Positions 10,359 through 19,771 of a stretch of 64,000 bases of DNA are shown here, piece after piece (the stretch's first letter is position 1; each line of letters starts with the position of its first letter). A program made the position numbers and the translations under genes. The stretch is from the NCBI RefSeq assembly GCF_000753865.1, contig NZ_JQFW01000015.1, positions 124,001-188,000 on the forward strand. Reading direction: 5' to 3'. The DNA is from Alteromonas sp. LOR. Its GTDB lineage: Bacteria > Pseudomonadota > Gammaproteobacteria > Enterobacterales > Alteromonadaceae. Under the pieces are notes generated by a model. That model made no database searches, was not told the origin of the DNA, and saw nothing but the letters and a program-made list of their open reading frames with translations.

Positions 10359-11155
10359 TTACGCTCTCCTAAGAAACTCTTTTCTAGCTCTGGCGCAGGA
10401 TAATGAAAAGGAACAGGCCCATCGGCTTTTCCGTTCAAAAACTGCTGTACCAGTTCGGAATCGCTGTCTCTTATTTGTTGAGCGGTTCCTTCCCCAATTA
10501 CTCGCTTGTCAGCCAAAATATAAATATAGTCGGCAATAGTCAGTACCTCTTTCACATCGTGGGTTACCACAATGCTAGTCAAGTTTAGGGCATCGTTGAG
10601 TTCGCGAATTAGCTTTACCAGTACGCCCATAGAAATAGGATCTTGGCCTGCGAAGGGCTCGTCGTACATAATAAGGTCGGGGTCTAACGCGATGGCCCGT
10701 GCTAACGCAGCACGCCTTGCCATGCCTCCAGACAATTCGCTTGGCATTAAATCGGCAGCGCCACGAAGGCCCACTGCCTGTAGCTTTAATGCGACAATGG
10801 TAGCAATGACGTCATCAGCTAAGTTGGTATGCTCTTTAAGTGGAAAAGCGACATTGTCGAACACGGTCATGTCAGTAAACAGCGCGCCGCTTTGAAACAA
10901 CATGCTCATTTTACGCCGTGCTTTGTAAAGTGCCTTGCGAGACATCGACACGATAGATTCTTTATCAAAAAGAATATCGCCCTCGTCTGGAATCAACTGC
11001 CCGCCGATTAAGCGCAACAGGGTGGTTTTACCAATCCCGCTAGGCCCCATAACTGCAGTGATCTTTCCCTTTGGTACGTTAAGCGTTATGCCGTCGTAAA
11101 TAACGCGGTCGCCCCGACTAAAGGTTAAATTATCTATCTCAACTAAATGTTCCAT
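10355..11155 (-). CDS. mlaF: Mla transporter ATPase MlaF
   Basis: 266 residues. ABC ATPase with Walker [10 protein letters not shown], signature [14 protein letters not shown], Walker [14 protein letters not shown] and switch histidine in VVTHD. I chose the ATG at 11155 ([12 protein letters not shown]) by comparison with E. coli MlaF; the frame is open for 79 more codons upstream but shows no family resemblance, and a candidate promoter lies within that extension. No strong ribosome-binding site precedes it. First gene of the leftward mlaFEDCB-ibaG-murA operon, divergent from yrbG. Confidence 0.95.
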   Translation of the reverse strand: MEHLVEIDNLTFSRGDRVIYDGITLNVPKGKITAVMGPSGIGKTTLLRLIGGQLIPDEGDILFDKESIVSMSRKALYKARRKMSMLFQSGALFTDMTVFDNVAFPLKEHTNLADDVIATIVALKLQAVGLRGAADLMPSELSGGMARRAALARAIALDPDLIMYDEPFAGQDPISMGVLVKLIRELNDALNLTSIVVTHDVKEVLTIADYIYILADKRVIGEGTAQQIRDSDSELVQQFLNGKADGPVPFHYPAPELEKSFLGERK

Positions 11156-11318
11156 AGTGTTTTGTTGTCGGCCCTCGACTAGACATCGCTGCATGAATAC
11201 GCGCAGTATGCAAAACGCGTTGTGCAAATTAGATTTAAATTGTCCAAAAGCAATACAAAATTCATGCCTTCGAACAGTAACTGACCCCGATATGAGCGGT
11301 AAGTTTAAATTTTTCAGC

Positions 11319-11347
11319 ATTGTACGCTTTTTTGAATCACTCGCCAA
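11319..11347 (-). promoter_or_regulatory. Candidate sigma-70 promoter of the mla operon
   Basis: Read leftward: TTGGCG (11342-11347), 17 bases, TACAAT (11319-11324). Four of six and five of six bases match consensus with ideal spacing. Transcription would start near 11312, giving an mlaF leader of about 155 bases. The rest of the 388-base gap to yrbG (11156-11543) shows no gene; a TACAAT at 11442-11447 faces yrbG but lacks a good -35. Confidence 0.45.
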
Positions 11348-11543
11348 AGTCAAAAAGTTACAAGTTATGTTCGATGAAGACGAATGATTCATAACATAAG
11401 CTGAATCTCATTAACGAAACCTGAACAAGCGTTCTTTTTCGTACAATTCAGCTCGATAATGAAAAATAAAAGCCTAGCAGCATAGGCAAAGGGCACCGTT
11501 TTTGCGACAATCTTACGAAATAGACATTTAAATACAGGTCGTT

Positions 11544-12500
11544 GTGCTTTTAAACATTGTTATTTTCATCATCGGATTGATTGTTTTGAGCTGGAGTGCT
11601 GATCGTTTTGTTTACGGCGCTTCTGCATTAGCGAAAAATATTGGCATTTCCCCCATGATGATAGGATTAACTATCGTAGCTATGGGTTCCTCCGCACCTG
11701 AAATTGTCGTATCGGCTATGGCCTCAATAAATGGCAATATGAATACCGCTGTGGGTAACGCATTGGGTTCTAACATTACCAATATCGCGTTAGTACTTGG
11801 TATAACAGCACTCGTAAAGCCCCTTCTTGTTTCATCCACAACGCTCAAGCGTGAACTTCCCGCCTTATTGGTCATCTCACTTATCGCCATCGCATTTATG
11901 TTTGATGGCGAACTAAAATCTTATGAAGGTGTGATTCTGCTCGGTTTGTTTATCTTCGTGCTGGCAATGATGGCGTGGTTGTCACTGCAAGTTGATAAAG
12001 AAGACCCATTGATTGCAGAAACTGCTGATGAAATTCCAAAAGGCGTGTCTAACACCGCCGCTCTCATTTGGATTGGTCTGGGGTTAATTGTATTGCCCCT
12101 CAGCGCTCACTTTTTGGTTAATTCAGCCGTCGAAATAGCCCGATACATGGGGCTTTCTGATTTGGTTATTGGACTAACAATTATTGCGTTTGGCACCAGC
12201 CTTCCAGAGCTGGCTGCGAGTATTGCTGGGGTCTTAAAAGGCGAGGATGACCTGGCGCTAGGTAATATTATTGGTTCTAACATTTTTAATTTGCTTGCGG
12301 TGCTGGGTCTGCCTGGCCTTATCGCACCTGGGCTTCTCGACCCAGACGTACACAATAGAGATATGTACGTCATGTTGGGTTTAACATTGCTACTATTTCT
12401 GTTTAGTTTTGACTTAATTGGCAAACGTAAAATATCCCGCACAAATGGTGCAATACTTTTAGCCTGCTTCATAGGCTATCAATTTTGGCTGTTCGGATAA
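11544..12500 (+). CDS. yrbG: Calcium/sodium antiporter family protein YrbG
   Basis: 318 residues with about ten membrane segments and the two alpha-repeats of the Ca2+:cation antiporter family: GLTIVAMGSSAPE with GNALGSNITN in the first half, and GLTIIAFGTSLPE with GNIIGSNIFN in the second. The transported ion is not established for YrbG. The start is GTG. It opens the rightward kds-lpt-rpoN block and its stop overlaps the kdsD start (TAATG). Confidence 0.92.
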   Translation: MLLNIVIFIIGLIVLSWSADRFVYGASALAKNIGISPMMIGLTIVAMGSSAPEIVVSAMASINGNMNTAVGNALGSNITNIALVLGITALVKPLLVSSTTLKRELPALLVISLIAIAFMFDGELKSYEGVILLGLFIFVLAMMAWLSLQVDKEDPLIAETADEIPKGVSNTAALIWIGLGLIVLPLSAHFLVNSAVEIARYMGLSDLVIGLTIIAFGTSLPELAASIAGVLKGEDDLALGNIIGSNIFNLLAVLGLPGLIAPGLLDPDVHNRDMYVMLGLTLLLFLFSFDLIGKRKISRTNGAILLACFIGYQFWLFG

Positions 12501-13477
12501 TGACTAATAAACAAAACGACTACATTACCTCTGCAAAACGTGTCATCGACATTGAGGCTCGTGCAATTAGCAATTTAGCACAGCGACTGGACGAGAGTTT
12601 TGTTGCTGCCTGCGAAATGCTCTACGCCTGCTCTGGCAAGGTGGTAGTTAGCGGTATGGGCAAGTCGGGGCATATTGGCAATAAGATAGCCGCCACGTTG
12701 GCAAGCACTGGCACCCCAGCCTTTTTCATGCACCCAGGTGAAGCGAATCATGGCGACTTGGGAATGCTCAGTAAAAATGATGTGCTTTTGGCTATTTCAA
12801 ATTCAGGCGAAACCGGCGAGTTGGTGAATTTGCTGCCGGTTGTAAAACGTCTTGGCGTTAAAGTCATCGCCATGACCAACAGTATTACCAGTACGCTAGG
12901 TCAATACGCCGATGTAGTACTGAACATCAGTGTGGAACAGGAAGCCTGCTCACTAGGGTTAGCGCCAACTACAAGCACTACCGCTACATTGGTGATGGGC
13001 GACGCTCTATCGGTGGCATTACTCGACAAGAAAGGATTTACTTCCGACGACTTTGCGCTATCACACCCAGGGGGCTCCCTTGGGCGAAAACTACTGTTAA
13101 AAGTCAGTGATATTATGTTGACCGGCAGTGATATTCCGCTAATAGAACCGACAGCAACCGTTGCCCAAGCGCTTCTTGAGATATCGCAAAAAGGCTTAGG
13201 CATGACCGGTATTGTGAATGAATCCGGTAAGCTAACGGGCGTATTCACCGACGGCGACCTTCGCCGTATCCTCGATGCTAGGGTCGACCTTCATGAGGCA
13301 ACGGTGAGTGACGTAATGACCCAAGGCGGCAAAACAACCACAGCCGACCAACTCGCCGTTGAAGCTCTCAATGTTATGGAGAGTTTTAAAATAAGTGCAC
13401 TCATGGTGCTTGACGATAATGACCATCCAGTCGGCGCGTTTAATATGCATATGCTATTGAAAGCAGGAGTGCTGTAA
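12500..13477 (+). CDS. kdsD: Arabinose-5-phosphate isomerase KdsD
   Basis: 325 residues. It interconverts ribulose 5-phosphate and arabinose 5-phosphate, the first step to Kdo for LPS. A SIS domain (about 35-175, with GMGKSGHIGNKIAATLASTG and SNSGETGEL) is followed by two CBS domains (about 205-325, with GVFTDGDLRR). I take the ATG at 12500, overlapping the yrbG stop; a TTG five codons earlier is less likely. The kdsC ATG follows the stop directly. Confidence 0.96.
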   Translation: MTNKQNDYITSAKRVIDIEARAISNLAQRLDESFVAACEMLYACSGKVVVSGMGKSGHIGNKIAATLASTGTPAFFMHPGEANHGDLGMLSKNDVLLAISNSGETGELVNLLPVVKRLGVKVIAMTNSITSTLGQYADVVLNISVEQEACSLGLAPTTSTTATLVMGDALSVALLDKKGFTSDDFALSHPGGSLGRKLLLKVSDIMLTGSDIPLIEPTATVAQALLEISQKGLGMTGIVNESGKLTGVFTDGDLRRILDARVDLHEATVSDVMTQGGKTTTADQLAVEALNVMESFKISALMVLDDNDHPVGAFNMHMLLKAGVL

Positions 13478-14044
13478 ATGAACAAGAAACCAGATATGAC
13501 AACCACGCTGTACACCGAACTCAATACGGACCTATTTGATGCACTAGCCAATATTAAACTGTTGGTGTGTGATGTTGACGGTGTTTTTTCAGACGGACGG
13601 ATTTATCTTGGAAATAACGGTGAGGAATTAAAAGCCTTTCACACTCGCGACGGGTACGGCGTTAAAGCACTTGTCAGTCATAACATTGATGTTGCGGTGA
13701 TTACCGGTAGACGCTCAGCCATTGTTGAAAACAGAATGAAGGCGTTACATGTAGCGCATATTATTCAAGGCGAAGAGAACAAGTTCGACGCGTTAAAACA
13801 GCTTATGGACCGCCTTGAACTATCACCTGAACACGTTGCCGTTGTTGGTGATGACATGCCTGATACCGGCATGTTTAAACATGCGAGCGTTAAAATAGCC
13901 GTTGCCGACGCACACCCCTTTGTCGTAAAACAAGCAAATTGGATCACAACCCTACCGGGCGGTTTTGGAGCAGTGAGAGAGATAAGTGACACGATTTTGC
14001 AGGCGCAAGGCGTAAGCAATGGCATTTTCGGGGCCAGCGTATGA
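13478..14044 (+). CDS. kdsC: Kdo-8-phosphate phosphatase KdsC
   Basis: 188 residues, a HAD phosphatase without a cap domain. The nucleophile and general acid are Asp32 and Asp34 (VCDVDGVFSDGRIY); motif II is ITGRRS and motif III is VGDDMPD. It releases phosphate from Kdo-8-P. The four-base ATGA overlap with lptC ties Kdo synthesis to LPS export in one transcript. Confidence 0.96.
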   Translation: MNKKPDMTTTLYTELNTDLFDALANIKLLVCDVDGVFSDGRIYLGNNGEELKAFHTRDGYGVKALVSHNIDVAVITGRRSAIVENRMKALHVAHIIQGEENKFDALKQLMDRLELSPEHVAVVGDDMPDTGMFKHASVKIAVADAHPFVVKQANWITTLPGGFGAVREISDTILQAQGVSNGIFGASV

Positions 14045-14619
14045 ATCAATTCGGTTTCAACCGACTTGGCGTCAGTATTTCAGCGCTATTTATTTTAGCC
14101 ATGCTGATGTACATTCCTACCTGGATGGAAGAAGACCCAGTATTAGAAACGTCTGAAGGACTGGATGCATTAAAGCCTGCGTATAAAGCCAAAAACTTAA
14201 CCACAACCCTTTATAATAATGAAGGGCAACTGAATCATAAAGTGTTCGCTTCTTCCATGGAGCATTACGACCAGCTTGGCTTTGTTTCTTTCGACCGGCC
14301 GAACTACACTCTCTATACGAATGATGCAGGTTCACCTTGGGTCGTGACAGCGCAAGAGGGAACCTTGTATAACAATGAATTAATACAATTAGAAAACAAT
14401 GTGACAATTGAAAACCAAAGTCAGGACGACTTTGTGAAGTCAATTACCACTGAATACATTCAAATTAATTTGGATAACAAGCAGATGACGTCAGATCAAC
14501 CCGTAGAAATACGCGGCATGCAATATGTTATTCAAAGTAACGGATTCAACGCAAACCTGCGCACCCAAAAATATGAGCTTATCGACCATGTACAAACTAC
14601 GTATTCTCCTAGCAACTAG
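14041..14619 (+). CDS. lptC: LPS export protein LptC
   Basis: 192 residues: one N-terminal membrane helix (about 9-25) and a periplasmic beta-jellyroll. LptC takes LPS from the LptBFG pump and passes it to LptA. Sequence conservation is low in this family, so the call leans on length, layout and position between kdsC and lptA. Its last 32 bases overlap the start of lptA. Confidence 0.92.
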   Translation: MNQFGFNRLGVSISALFILAMLMYIPTWMEEDPVLETSEGLDALKPAYKAKNLTTTLYNNEGQLNHKVFASSMEHYDQLGFVSFDRPNYTLYTNDAGSPWVVTAQEGTLYNNELIQLENNVTIENQSQDDFVKSITTEYIQINLDNKQMTSDQPVEIRGMQYVIQSNGFNANLRTQKYELIDHVQTTYSPSN

Positions 14620-15184
14620 TGCGCTGCTAGTGCTTTGCACTAGCCCGGCATTAGGCAATGAAAATGATTTTACGCTGCCTATCGAGATTGGCTCTAACTC
14701 TCAGTTCATTGATGGTAAAAATAAGACAGCGCTATATAAAGATAACGTACTTATTACCCAAGGCTCGCTTACTATCGAGGCTGACGAAGTTGAAGTTATT
14801 GCATCCCAAGGAAGCGGCCGAGAGATTTTTGTTGCTCGTGGAAACCCAGCCAGCTATTCGCAAGAGCTTGAAGACGGTAACCCTGTTTCTGCAAGGGCGA
14901 ACGAGATACGCTATGAAGTGGCTAAGCGTACTATTTCCCTTACCGGAAACGCAGAACTAAAACAGGACACCAGCCAAGTTAAAGGCAACAGCATTACTTT
15001 TGATATGATCACAGAACAACTGCTAGCCACAGGTGGCGCTGGTGATGCTAGTGGGCGCGTTACTACCGTATTTACGCCTGAGTCTATTCGCAAAGCGAAA
15101 GACGAGAGCAGCGAGGATAATGACGGTAGCAACGGTGACGGCAACAATGGTAACGGCAACAACGACGGTAAAGGCGAGCAGTAA
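14588..15184 (+). CDS. lptA: Periplasmic LPS bridge protein LptA
   Basis: 198 residues starting [11 protein letters not shown]; the signal peptide ends near ALG (about 1-22). The OstA-type jellyroll contains [14 protein letters not shown] and [19 protein letters not shown]. LptA stacks end to end to form the LPS bridge across the periplasm. The start lies inside lptC, giving a 32-base overlap. The last 27 or so residues (from DESSEDNDG) are almost only Asp, Gly, Asn and Ser, a flexible tail beyond the folded domain. lptB follows after two bases. Confidence 0.94.
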   Translation: MYKLRILLATSALLVLCTSPALGNENDFTLPIEIGSNSQFIDGKNKTALYKDNVLITQGSLTIEADEVEVIASQGSGREIFVARGNPASYSQELEDGNPVSARANEIRYEVAKRTISLTGNAELKQDTSQVKGNSITFDMITEQLLATGGAGDASGRVTTVFTPESIRKAKDESSEDNDGSNGDGNNGNGNNDGKGEQ

Positions 15185-15186
15185 CA

Positions 15187-15912
15187 ATGGCAACTCTTAG
15201 TGCAAAGAACCTTGCTAAAGCATATAAATCACGACAGGTAGTGATTGATGTTAGCCTGTCAGTCTCTACTGGGCAAATTGTCGGGTTATTGGGGCCAAAC
15301 GGCGCGGGAAAAACCACGACCTTTTATATGATTGTGGGGTTGGTTCCTTCAGACAAAGGCCAAATATCTATTGATGATAATGAATTAACTCATCAGCCTA
15401 TGCATGAGCGTGCAAGAGGCGGTATTGGCTATTTACCACAGGAAGCGTCCATCTTTCGAAAGCTAACTGTGCATGAAAATATTATGGCGATTTTACAAAC
15501 CAGAAAGGATTTAAATTCACAGCAGCAGGAAGAAGAAGCCGATGCGCTACTTGATGAATTTAATATCAACCATATACGTAATAGTATGGGTATGAGTCTT
15601 TCCGGTGGAGAACGTCGCCGAGTAGAGATAGCACGAGCATTAGCAGCAAAACCTGAATTTATTTTGCTTGATGAACCTTTTGCTGGTGTTGATCCCATAT
15701 CAGTTAATGATATAAAGAAGATAATACAGCACTTGCGCGACAGAGGGTTGGGTATACTCATTACCGACCACAACGTGCGGGAAACATTGGATGTCTGTGA
15801 AAAGGCGTACATCGTAAGTCATGGTGAACTTATTGCGCAAGGAACGGCGGAACAGGTTTTAAGTAATCAAAAAGTAAGGGATGTATACCTAGGCGAACAA
15901 TTCAGGCTATAG
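15187..15912 (+). CDS. lptB: LPS export ABC ATPase LptB
   Basis: 241 residues. Walker A is GPNGAGKTT, the signature is [15 protein letters not shown], Walker B is [13 protein letters not shown] and the switch histidine is in [10 protein letters not shown]. It powers extraction of LPS from the inner membrane with LptFG, which are not in this window. It is followed by rpoN after 77 bases. Confidence 0.97.
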   Translation: MATLSAKNLAKAYKSRQVVIDVSLSVSTGQIVGLLGPNGAGKTTTFYMIVGLVPSDKGQISIDDNELTHQPMHERARGGIGYLPQEASIFRKLTVHENIMAILQTRKDLNSQQQEEEADALLDEFNINHIRNSMGMSLSGGERRRVEIARALAAKPEFILLDEPFAGVDPISVNDIKKIIQHLRDRGLGILITDHNVRETLDVCEKAYIVSHGELIAQGTAEQVLSNQKVRDVYLGEQFRL

Positions 15913-15989
15913 TTATTGTGTGTAACCTAATTGTCATTTTTCATAAGCGCTCAGGTATATTCACTCAAGAGCATTAAAATAAGATATAG

Positions 15990-17489
15990 ATGAAACCATC
16001 TTTACAGTTAAAATTTAGTCAACAACTAACGATGACTCCACAGCTGCAACAGGCAATCAAGCTGCTGCAGCTGTCTACACTCGATCTTCAACAGGAGATT
16101 CAAGAGGCCCTCGACTCAAACCCTCTACTAGAAGTAGAAGAAGGTAATGACGAGCCTCAGGCAGAAAAAAACAACATGGACAATGACGATAGCCAAATCG
16201 AAGCTACCGCGTCAGCGTCCAGCGACACGCTAGAATCAGGTGATGCTTTAGAAAAGAACGACTTACCCGATGAACTGCCAATTGATAGCACCTGGGACGA
16301 ATATTACTCAGCCTCTTCCGCGCCTGCGCCTGGCCCGTCAAATAACGACGATGACCATGTTTTCCAAGGCGAAACCACTGACGACATTCAAACACACCTA
16401 CTTTGGCAGATGCGTTTAACCCCTTTTTCTGATGTTGACAGAGCTATCGCCGTTGCCATTATCGACTCGATTGACGAGTCAGGTTATTTAACCGCTACAC
16501 TAGATGAGATATTAGAAGCGGTAAACTTCGAAGATATCGAAACCGAAAATATTGAAGAAGAAATCGAATTAGATGAAGTTGAGTGTGTACTGAAACGCAT
16601 TCAGATGTTTGACCCTATCGGCTCTGGCTCTCGCTCTCCGCAAGAGTGTCTGTTGGTGCAACTGCGCCAGTTTGCTGACGACACACCTTGGTTAGATGAA
16701 GCAAGAAGACTGATTGAGGACTACTCAGACCTTCTCAGTAGCAAAGATTATAGAACCCTCATGCGTAAAAGCCGTTTGAAGGAAGATGAACTTCGCGAGG
16801 CCATGCGTTTACTTCAAACCTTGAATCCTCGCCCAGGTAGTGCTTTAGTTACTAAAGAGCCTGAGTACGTTATTCCAGATGTATCGGTGGCGAAGAAGAA
16901 CGGTCGCTGGACTGTTGAACTCAACCCCGACAGCTTGCCTAAGCTTGGTGTAAATCAGCAATACGCAGCAATGAGTCGAAAAGCGAAAAACAGCAGTGAC
17001 TCTCAGTTCATTCGTTCTCATATGCAAGAAGCTAAATGGTTTATAAAGAGTTTAGAGTCTAGAAACGATACTTTAATGAAAGTGGCTAACTGTATCGTTC
17101 AACAGCAAATGGGATTTTTTGAGCACGGACCAGAAATGATGAAACCAATGGTGCTCAATGATGTCGCAGAAATGGTGGATATGCACGAATCCACAATATC
17201 GCGAGTAACGACTCAGAAGTATATGCATACGCCGCGCGGTATTTACGAATTGAAGTATTTCTTTTCTAGCCATGTGGCAACTGAGTCTGGCGGCGAGTGT
17301 TCGTCAACGGCCATTCGTGCATTAATAAAGAAATTGGTAGCAGCAGAAACGCCAAGCAAACCATTAAGCGATAGCAAAATTGCTTTATTGTTGGCAGAGC
17401 AAGGCATAAAAGTCGCTCGGCGGACAATAGCAAAATACCGGGAGTCTTTATCGATACCCCCGTCTAACCAACGCAAAAGCCTTATCTAA
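15990..17489 (+). CDS. rpoN: RNA polymerase sigma-54 factor RpoN
   Basis: 499 residues. Region I (about 1-50) is the Gln/Leu-rich [20 protein letters not shown] type; region II (about 52-130) is strongly acidic and variable; region III holds the core-binding domain, and the C-terminus has the DNA-binding helix ([17 protein letters not shown] type) and the RpoN box [10 protein letters not shown]. It directs transcription from -24/-12 promoters with enhancer-binding proteins. It sits in the usual lptB-rpoN-hpf-ptsN order. Confidence 0.97.
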   Translation: MKPSLQLKFSQQLTMTPQLQQAIKLLQLSTLDLQQEIQEALDSNPLLEVEEGNDEPQAEKNNMDNDDSQIEATASASSDTLESGDALEKNDLPDELPIDSTWDEYYSASSAPAPGPSNNDDDHVFQGETTDDIQTHLLWQMRLTPFSDVDRAIAVAIIDSIDESGYLTATLDEILEAVNFEDIETENIEEEIELDEVECVLKRIQMFDPIGSGSRSPQECLLVQLRQFADDTPWLDEARRLIEDYSDLLSSKDYRTLMRKSRLKEDELREAMRLLQTLNPRPGSALVTKEPEYVIPDVSVAKKNGRWTVELNPDSLPKLGVNQQYAAMSRKAKNSSDSQFIRSHMQEAKWFIKSLESRNDTLMKVANCIVQQQMGFFEHGPEMMKPMVLNDVAEMVDMHESTISRVTTQKYMHTPRGIYELKYFFSSHVATESGGECSSTAIRALIKKLVAAETPSKPLSDSKIALLLAEQGIKVARRTIAKYRESLSIPPSNQRKSLI

Positions 17490-17517
17490 AGGCGTTATAT
17501 TAAAAGGAAGACGAAAT

Positions 17518-17805
17518 ATGCAAATCAACCTAACTGGTCATCATGTGGAAATCACCGATTCTTTGCGTAATTATGTCGATACGAAGTTTAGTAAACTTGA
17601 GCGTCACTTTGATCACATTTCTAATGTGCATGTCATCCTGAACGTAGAAAAAATAAACCAAAAAGCAGAAGCTACGATGCACTTAAGTGGTGCCGAAGTA
17701 TTTGCATCCTCAGAAAATACCGATATGTATGCGGCGATTGACAGCATGGTTGATAAACTCGACAGGCAGGTGATCAAGCATAAGGAAAAACTGAAAAAGC
17801 ATTAA
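17518..17805 (+). CDS. hpf: Ribosome hibernation promoting factor HPF (short form)
   Basis: 95 residues, the short HPF/YfiA type (MQINLTGHHVEITDSLRNYV). It binds the 30S decoding centre and helps pair 70S ribosomes into inactive 100S dimers when growth slows. AAGGAAG lies 9 bases before the ATG. It is 28 bases after rpoN and 13 before ptsN. Confidence 0.95.
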   Translation: MQINLTGHHVEITDSLRNYVDTKFSKLERHFDHISNVHVILNVEKINQKAEATMHLSGAEVFASSENTDMYAAIDSMVDKLDRQVIKHKEKLKKH

Positions 17806-17818
17806 TAGATAATTAAGC

Positions 17819-18265
17819 ATGGATATTAAAGCCATCGTAAGCCTAGACCGCACCGAGTGTGCGGTTCAGTGCAATAGCAAGAAGCGAATATTAGAAATCA
17901 TTTCCGATATTGCTGCCCAAGACAATGCCAGCATTGACCAAGTCACCGTGTTGAATAGTCTTCTATCTAGAGAGCGGATGGGCAGTACAGGAATAGGTAA
18001 CGGTATAGCGCTCCCTCATGGTCGTTTAGCGGGTTTAGAACACGTTATGGCCATTATTGTAACCTGCATTCCAGCGATTAACTTTGACGCCCTCGATGAA
18101 AAACCTGTCGATATATTTTTTGCACTGCTTGTGCCTGAAGAACAGACAGAGGGACATTTACAAACGTTAGCGACAGTGGCTGGTAAGCTCAGCGACAAAG
18201 ACACTGTCAAAGCGATACGAAGAGCCAAAACCAACGAAGATATTGTTTCAGCACTTGGCATGTAA
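17819..18265 (+). CDS. ptsN: Nitrogen-PTS EIIA component PtsN
   Basis: 148 residues, one EIIA domain of the fructose type. The phosphorylated histidine is His67 (ALPHGRL). PtsN takes phosphate from PtsO and regulates potassium handling and other targets by protein contact rather than moving sugar. It lies between hpf and rapZ, as in E. coli. Confidence 0.95.
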   Translation: MDIKAIVSLDRTECAVQCNSKKRILEIISDIAAQDNASIDQVTVLNSLLSRERMGSTGIGNGIALPHGRLAGLEHVMAIIVTCIPAINFDALDEKPVDIFFALLVPEEQTEGHLQTLATVAGKLSDKDTVKAIRRAKTNEDIVSALGM

Positions 18266-18325
18266 AGACAGTTTCAAAAGATACATTGACGTTTTCGTCA
18301 TTTTTTTGTTTAGGGAGAAATATCG

Positions 18326-19168
18326 GTGAAGCTGATCATTATCAGTGGTCGTTCAGGCTCAGGAAAGTCGGTGGCATTAAGAGCACTGGAAGATTTGGGC
18401 TACTATTGTGTCGATAACATTCCCGTCAATTTGCTACCAACGCTCACCCATACTGTTGTGGATGAATACGATCAGGTAGCGGTGAGTATCGACGTACGCA
18501 ATTTACCAAAGAATCCTAACGATTTGGTAGAAATATTAGACTACCTTCCCTCCTCTTGGTCGATGACGATTGTTTACATTGACGCCAGTGACGACGTGTT
18601 AGTAAAGCGCTTTAGTGAAACTAGACGTTTACACCCTCTAGCAAAATTAAATAAATCGCTCTCTGAGGCCATAAAGGCAGAATCAACGTTGCTTGGGCCT
18701 ATTGTTGAGCGTGCTGACCTCTACTTAGACACAGATAAGCTCACTATACATCAGCTGGCCGAAATTATTCGAGAGCGGATTTTAGGTAAAAAGAGTTCTC
18801 GTTTGGTATTGGTGTTTGAATCTTTTGGCTTTAAGCACGGCATACCGAAAGACGCCGACTATGTATTTGACGCTCGTTTCTTACCGAACCCTCACTGGGA
18901 GCCTGACTTGCGGCATTTGACGGGTTTAGATGCACCTGTAGAAGTATTTCTTGGCTCACAACCTGTGGTAACTAAGTTTGTATGGCAAATCCAAAATTTA
19001 ATTACTACATGGCTGCCTCATCTCGAGCGAAATAATAGAAGTTATGTCACGGTAGCCATTGGTTGTACGGGTGGTCAGCACCGGTCTGTCTATATTGCGC
19101 AGACGTTGTCAAAAACATTCGGTGAAATTCATCCGGATGTGCAGATACGCCACAGAGAGCTAAATTAA
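18326..19168 (+). CDS. rapZ: RNase adapter / nucleotide-binding protein RapZ
   Basis: 280 residues, full length. The N-terminal kinase-like half has the P-loop GRSGSGKS (about 8-15); the C-terminal half ends with the conserved IGCTGGQHRSVYIAQ motif. In E. coli RapZ steers RNase E to the small RNA GlmZ and so sets glucosamine-6-phosphate synthesis. The GTG start has AGGGAG at a good distance. Confidence 0.96.
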   Translation: MKLIIISGRSGSGKSVALRALEDLGYYCVDNIPVNLLPTLTHTVVDEYDQVAVSIDVRNLPKNPNDLVEILDYLPSSWSMTIVYIDASDDVLVKRFSETRRLHPLAKLNKSLSEAIKAESTLLGPIVERADLYLDTDKLTIHQLAEIIRERILGKKSSRLVLVFESFGFKHGIPKDADYVFDARFLPNPHWEPDLRHLTGLDAPVEVFLGSQPVVTKFVWQIQNLITTWLPHLERNNRSYVTVAIGCTGGQHRSVYIAQTLSKTFGEIHPDVQIRHRELN

Positions 19169-19202
19169 CCACTCGCATTAATAAAAAAGAGCGTAAATAC
19201 TA

Positions 19203-19475
19203 GTGACTATTGAGAAAACACTCACCATCGTCAATAAACTTGGCCTTCATGCAAGAGCGGCAACCCAACTGGTGCAGCTTGCGAATCAGTTTGATGCCAA
19301 AATAATTCTTGAAAAAGGCGATAAACAGGCCGACGCAAGCAGCGTGCTTGGGTTGATGATGCTTGAAAGCCATCAGGGTGAGCAGGTTAACGTGATTGTT
19401 GAAGGCGATGATGCAGAGGACGCCTTAGCCGCTATTGAAACACTCATTGAAGGACGCTTTAACGAAGACGAGTAA
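19203..19475 (+). CDS. ptsO: Nitrogen-PTS phosphocarrier NPr
   Basis: 90 residues, an HPr-like domain. The phosphorylated histidine is His16 (GLHARAA), and the conserved ASSVLGLMML segment follows. It passes phosphate from EI-Ntr to PtsN. The start is GTG. It is the last gene of the rpoN module; no clear terminator follows, only the tandem repeat described next. Confidence 0.95.
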   Translation: MTIEKTLTIVNKLGLHARAATQLVQLANQFDAKIILEKGDKQADASSVLGLMMLESHQGEQVNVIVEGDDAEDALAAIETLIEGRFNEDE

Positions 19476-19527
19476 CCTCGTAGGCCCTCCCATAGGCCAG
19501 CTCTCCTCTGGCCACTGGCTAAGCGTT

Positions 19528-19623
19528 TATATAACGTCTTATATAAGCGCTTATGTACGCTCTTATGTAAACGCTTATATCACTGATGATATAACTGCCG
19601 ACAAGACAGCCAACATAACCGCT
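19528..19623. repeat. Degenerate 12-base tandem repeat (8 units) after ptsO
   Basis: Eight successive 12-base units begin with TATATAACGTCT and TATATAAGCGCT and drift to GACAAGACAGCC and AACATAACCGCT. In one rightward frame they read as four-residue units (YITS, YISA, YVRS, YVNA and so on). The first four are AT-rich and close to each other, the later ones degenerate. They fill a third of the 296-base gap between ptsO and mgtE. The open frame over them starts inside ptsO and lacks its own ribosome-binding site, so I do not call a gene. Confidence 0.75.
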
Positions 19624-19771
19624 GACACGTAAAAACTCATTCTAAAACAATGTATTTATCATGACACTGCTAGGGTAAATACGCTATTCTATAAGCTCAA
19701 TCTATTTGGTCATAGTCTACGGCGTGAAATACGCTTTCTTTGGGCACACTCTTGGTTAGGAATTGCTTTTC

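Noticed and set aside
11156..11392. N-terminal extension of mlaF by up to 79 codons
   Set aside because: It does not resemble MlaF and covers a likely promoter; homologues start at the ATG at 11155.
19435..19632. Open frame across the 12-base repeats, possible small protein
   Set aside because: It begins inside ptsO in another frame, has no ribosome-binding site of its own, and most of it is repeat-derived.
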